In this document: positions 5,962 to 8,981 of the stretch, in pieces | How the letters are laid out: each line of letters starts with the position of its first letter | Numbering within the stretch: position 1 is the stretch's first letter | Assembly: GCA_052400685.1 (NCBI GenBank) | Contig: JBQTGJ010000035.1 | Reading direction: 5' to 3' (one strand) | From: CAZHHH01 sp052400685 | GTDB lineage: Bacteria; Bacteroidota; Bacteroidia; Bacteroidales; Marinilabiliaceae | DNA: 8,981 bases | Program-made: the position numbers and the translations under genes | The notes under the pieces: generated by a model | The model's input: only the letters and a program-made list of their open reading frames with translations | Told to the model about the DNA's origin: nothing | The model's database searches: none

Positions 5962-6276
5962 TTTTAGGCTTAAAAATTACCATTTTAGAGAGTGAAATAT
6001 ATCGACCCGACGGATGACGTCGTGTTTGTCTAAAAGTCAACTACTTCGTTATGGCCCGATTCTGCGTACCCAGCCGGCATGACATGCAGGCAAAATCGAT
6101 GCAGAAACGCTTCAACTTTGTGTGTTCCGGTAGTCTCTGGCAACAAAGCGCCACCTTATGTTTCAGTTTTCAGGCTTTGTTGTCTTTAAATTCAGGAATA
6201 AGTACCCTGGCCTGCTCAATAATAGTTAAGCCTGTCTTTGTTACTCATAACTGTTTTATTTTCAAGTAAATGGTTT
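5962..6276. other. Gene-less stretch with a GC-richer patch
   Basis: No convincing gene is seen. About 6041-6210 is visibly richer in G and C than the rest of the window. Two frames stay open across it for about 70 codons: one forward from 6051, and one on the reverse strand from 6244 to 6044 with a single internal stop at 6170-6172. The reverse frame starts VTKTGLTIIEQARVL, which reads more like protein than the Cys/Ser-rich forward frame. It may be a decayed mobile-element gene. I recognise no family. Confidence 0.35.
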
Positions 6277-6347
6277 AGTTATAATGATTTGTGACTAAAA
6301 ATATTTATGCTATTCATGGAATGAGCTATCCCGCAGGTATTTAGTTC
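6277..6347. repeat. 71-bp dispersed direct repeat, copy B
   Basis: The partner of 3-73, with the same length and no gaps. The hairpin around CTATCCCGCAGGTAT is kept with one mismatch. The promoter-like -7 octamer of copy A reads TATTCATG here and so no longer fits TAnnTTTG. Together the two copies enclose the whole cassette region. Confidence 0.75.
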
Positions 6348-6441
6348 CGCCATGGGTACAACTAAATCTGATTTAATATGTTTAGTTTATATTGGTTAAA
6401 TTAATTGCTCAAAATACGTAACAAAATAAATATTTTATAGC

Positions 6442-8869
6442 ATGTATATAATTAAAAATTTTAAAACACTTGTAAAATCATTATTTACGAGTGTCATGTT
6501 ATTGTTTTTTAGTTTTAGTTACGCACAATATTCAACAAGTAAATTAACGCCTTTTACCTTAGATTTTGTTAATGGAATAAGTTCACCTGTGGGCGATTTT
6601 AAAAGTTTTTCCGAGTCAGGTTTTAATAGTGGTTTCGCAGTTAGTAAAACTTTTTGCAACAATATTTCTATAGGCCTTAACACCAATTATACAGCTTTAC
6701 CTATAAAAAATAAATTGGGAGTTTCTAATGAAAAATGGAACTCGCTTTCGATGAGTATTGGTCCTCTATACAATATCGACGTCAATAAAATTTTTGTTCA
6801 GTTTTATGGGTATTTAGGACTTTCGTTTGTTGATATTCCTGAAGTTATAGATTTTTATCCTCAAACCGATTTTGTTTCTATAAATTTAAAAGGATCTAAT
6901 TCAAGTGGATTAAATACTCGTTTTGGAATAAACATAGGAACTGAAATTTGTAATGGATTGCTCTTTTTTGCTTCTACAGAATATACCACAAATTATAATG
7001 AAAAAATAAACTATCAAATCAGGGATCTTACCAGTGCCCTTGATGATCGCGGTAGAATTGATGCTGATTTAGCGAATGATATTCCATTTGAAAATAGAGA
7101 TTTTTTATTTTCAACGATGAATATCAATTTTGGAATCCGTTTAAATTTAAATTTTTCGAATCAAAGATCTCAGGATCACAACGCTAGTCGGAGCAATACC
7201 ACCAGTAGTGTAATGAGTAATCCTGATGGCGATTTGGATAATGAAGATTCAAATGCAGGAAAAGCTCAGGACCACAACGCTAGCCGAAGTAATACCACCA
7301 GTAGCGTAATGAGTAATCCAGATGACGATTTGGATAATGAAGATACAAATACAGGAAAAGCTCAGGATCACAACGCTAGCCGAAGCAATACCACCAGTAG
7401 TGTAATGAGTAATCCAGATGACGATTTGGATAATGAAGATACAAATACAGGAAAAGCTCAGGATCACAACGCTAGTCGGAGCAATACCACCAGTAGTGTA
7501 ATGAGTAATCCTGATGGCGATTTGGATAATGAAGATTCAAATGCAGGAAGAGCTCAGGACCACAACGCTAGCCGAAGCAATACCACCAGTAGCGTAATGA
7601 GTAATCCAGATGACGATTTGGATAATGAAGATACAAATACAGGAAAAGCTCAGGATCACAACGCTAGCCGAAGCAATACCACCAGTAGTGTAATGAGTAA
7701 TCCAGATGACGATTTGGATAATGAAGATACAAATACAGGAAAAGCTCAGGACCACAACGCTAGCCGAAGCAATACCACCAGTAGTGTAAAGAGTAATCCT
7801 GATGACGATTTGGATATTGAAGATTTAAATGCAGGGAAAGCTCAGGATCATAACGCTAGCCGAAGCAATACCACCAGTAGTGTAAAGAGTAATCCAGATG
7901 ACGATTTGGATAATGAAGATACAAATGCAGGGAAAGCTCAGGATCACAACGCTAGCCGAAGCAATACCACCAGTAGTGTAAAGAGTAATCCTGATGACGA
8001 TTTGGATATTGNNNNNNNNNNNNNNNNNNNNNNNNNNNNNNNNNNNNNNNNNNNNNNNNNNNNNNNNNNNNNNNNNNNNNNNNNNNNNNNNNNNNNNNNN
8101 NNNNNNNNNTGAAGATACAAATGCAGGAAGAGCTCAGGACCACAACGCTAGCCGAAGCAATACCACCAGTAGTGTAAAGAGTAATCCAGATCACGATTTG
8201 GATAATGAAGATACAAATGCAGGAAGAGCTCAGGACCACAACGCTAGCCGAAGCAATACCACCAGTAGTGTAAAGAGTAATCCTGATGGCGATTTGGATA
8301 ATGAAGATTCAAATGCAGGAAGAGCTCAGGACCACAACGCTAGCCGAAGCAATACCACCAGTAGTGTAAAGAGTAATCCTGATGGCGATTTGGATAATGA
8401 AGATTCAAATGCAGGAAGAGCTCAGGACCACAACGCTAGCCGAAGCAATACCACCAGTAGTGTAAAGAGTAATCCTGATGACGATTTGGATAATGAAGAT
8501 TCAAATGCAGGAAAAGCTCAGGACCACAACGCTAGCCGGAGCAATACAACCAGTAGTGTAATGAGTAATCCAGATGACGATTTGGATAATGAAGATACAA
8601 ATGCAGGAAGAGTTCAGGACCACAACGCTAGCCGAAGCAATACAACCAGTAGTGTGATGAAGGGTTCAGGAGAAGATTATGATAAAGATAACGCTACCAT
8701 TCAACTTCCTTTTTCAAAAATGTTAGATGAAATGGATGTTGATAAAGATAAAAAAATCAGCAAATCAGAAGCTAAAGGTGATTTAAAAGACAACTTTGAG
8801 AAAAGAGATGTTAATAAAGATGGTTATGTTACAGAAGATGAGATGAGAATAAAAAATTCCGAATTATAA
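6442..8869 (+). CDS. Secreted beta-barrel/acidic-repeat/EF-hand outer-membrane protein
   Basis: One gene interrupted by Ns at 8012-8109. Residues 1-28 form a signal peptide (charged start, hydrophobic core, cleavage probably after SYA before Q29). Residues about 35-240 alternate as strands with aromatic edges and end in NINFGIRLNLNF, like outer-membrane beta-barrel (opacity/OmpA-barrel type) domains. From residue 243 come 32-residue repeats, eight full plus one partial before the gap and five full plus partial ones after it. Each has AQDHNASRSNTTSSV followed by an acidic DxDLDNED segment that may bind calcium. The C-terminus has two canonical EF-hand loops 24 residues apart: DVDKDKKISKSE (8735-8770) and DVNKDGYVTEDE (8807-8842). 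If one repeat is hidden in the gap, the protein has 807 residues. It probably works as a calcium-binding surface or envelope protein. No clear promoter or ribosome-binding site is seen. Confidence 0.85.
7168..8659 (+). repeat. 96-bp in-frame coding tandem repeat
   Basis: Units start at 7168, 7264, 7360, 7456, 7552, 7648, 7744, 7840 and 7936, and after the gap at 8132, 8228, 8324, 8420, 8516 and 8612 (the last a half unit). Each unit encodes 32 residues. Variation is limited to a few positions: V(M/K)SN, NPD(G/D/H)D, LD(N/I)ED, (S/T/L)N(A/T)G(K/R). Near-identity at the DNA level shows recent expansion, and copy number is likely to vary between strains. Confidence 0.97.
8012..8109. other. Assembly gap (98 Ns) inside the repeats
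   Basis: The gap falls within the 96-bp repeats, where short reads collapse. The bases on either side fix the missing length at 96n minus 2 (94 bp for one unit), not 98. The surplus of 4 bp shifts the frame by one and creates a false break in the gene. Confidence 0.95.
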
Positions 8870-8904
8870 AACCTGTTAAATCTTATGTTTCCTATGGCTG
8901 TTTT

Positions 8905-8981
8905 TATGAGACTACTGTCTCAAGGTGTATGAGACTACTGTCTCAAGGTGTATGAGACTACTGTCTCAAGGTGTATGAGAC
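8905..8981. repeat. 23-bp tandem repeat with hairpin, runs off the window
   Basis: Three identical units start at 8905, 8928 and 8951, and a fourth begins at 8974 and is cut by the window end. Each unit holds a perfect inverted repeat TGAGAC-TACT-GTCTCA followed by a 7-bp linker AGGTGTA. The array starts 35 bp after the stop codon of the repeat-protein gene. The hairpins have no T run behind them, so they are not classical terminators. Confidence 0.9.

Noticed and set aside
6051..6269. Forward frame of 72 codons
   Set aside because: Its Cys/Ser/Phe-rich product resembles no known domain, it has no ribosome-binding site or promoter, and the reverse frame across the same DNA looks more protein-like. 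It is kept only as part of a finding on the patch.
7249..7755. Reverse-strand frames rich in Ile, Ser and Cys within the tandem repeats
   Set aside because: They are mirror frames of the 96-bp repeat, which stays open because the unit length is a multiple of three. They have no start signals.
8905..8981. CRISPR array at the window end
   Set aside because: The 7-bp spacers are identical and far too short, and no cas gene is present.

Overview
The window looks like an accessory region from a member of the Bacteroidota, most likely a flavobacterium-like organism. The DNA is strongly AT-rich. Two places fit the Bacteroidota promoter pattern TTTG/TTG, about 19-20 bp, then TAnnTTTG. Most genes lack a Shine-Dalgarno sequence, and the last gene encodes a signal-peptide/outer-membrane-barrel protein typical of the phylum. 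The genus cannot be fixed from the sequence. Every convincing gene is on the + strand.

Region 1 (about 1-5851) is built like an integron cassette array without an integrase. Genes alternate with five imperfect inverted repeats of about 130-136 bp (70-199, 1539-1670, 2467-2600, 3825-3956, 4799-4933). A sixth, cut-off copy starts at 5831. Each element begins with a 7-mer ending in AC (GTTCAAC, GCATAAC, GTACTAC, CGGTAAC, GCACGAC) and ends with GTTGT(A/G)(C/G). The arms differ between copies but stay complementary, and three copies share a TTTGATAGG loop motif. This is the layout of attC recombination sites. The cassettes carry an AAA+ ATPase of the Orc1/Cdc6-like type, an unrecognised coiled-coil protein with a weak HEPN-like motif, an unrecognised protein that seems to have lost its 3' end, a possible 47-residue membrane peptide together with a ribbon-helix-helix/MazF toxin-antitoxin pair that has its own promoter, and a CPBP intramembrane protease. 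The toxin-antitoxin pair could stabilise the array. The ATPase, the CPBP protease and the HEPN-like candidate are compatible with a stress or phage-defence role, but that is inference. A good Bacteroidota promoter lies just upstream of the first element and could act as the array promoter.

Region 2 covers the non-coding debris inside and after the array. A 107-110 bp repeat (2964-3070 and 5852-5961) begins exactly where two items are broken off: the third cassette gene and the sixth attC-like element. Degenerate repeats of about 173 bp fill much of 3219-3677. A GC-richer patch of unknown origin lies at about 6041-6244. A 71-bp direct repeat (3-73 and 6277-6347) brackets the whole array.

Region 3 (6442-8869) is one long gene for a secreted outer-membrane protein. 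It has a signal peptide, a beta-barrel-like domain, at least fifteen 32-residue acidic repeats and a C-terminal pair of EF-hand loops. The DNA is interrupted by 98 Ns. The apparent frame break there is explained by a wrong gap length. The window ends inside a 23-bp tandem repeat, each unit of which contains a perfect 6-bp-arm hairpin.
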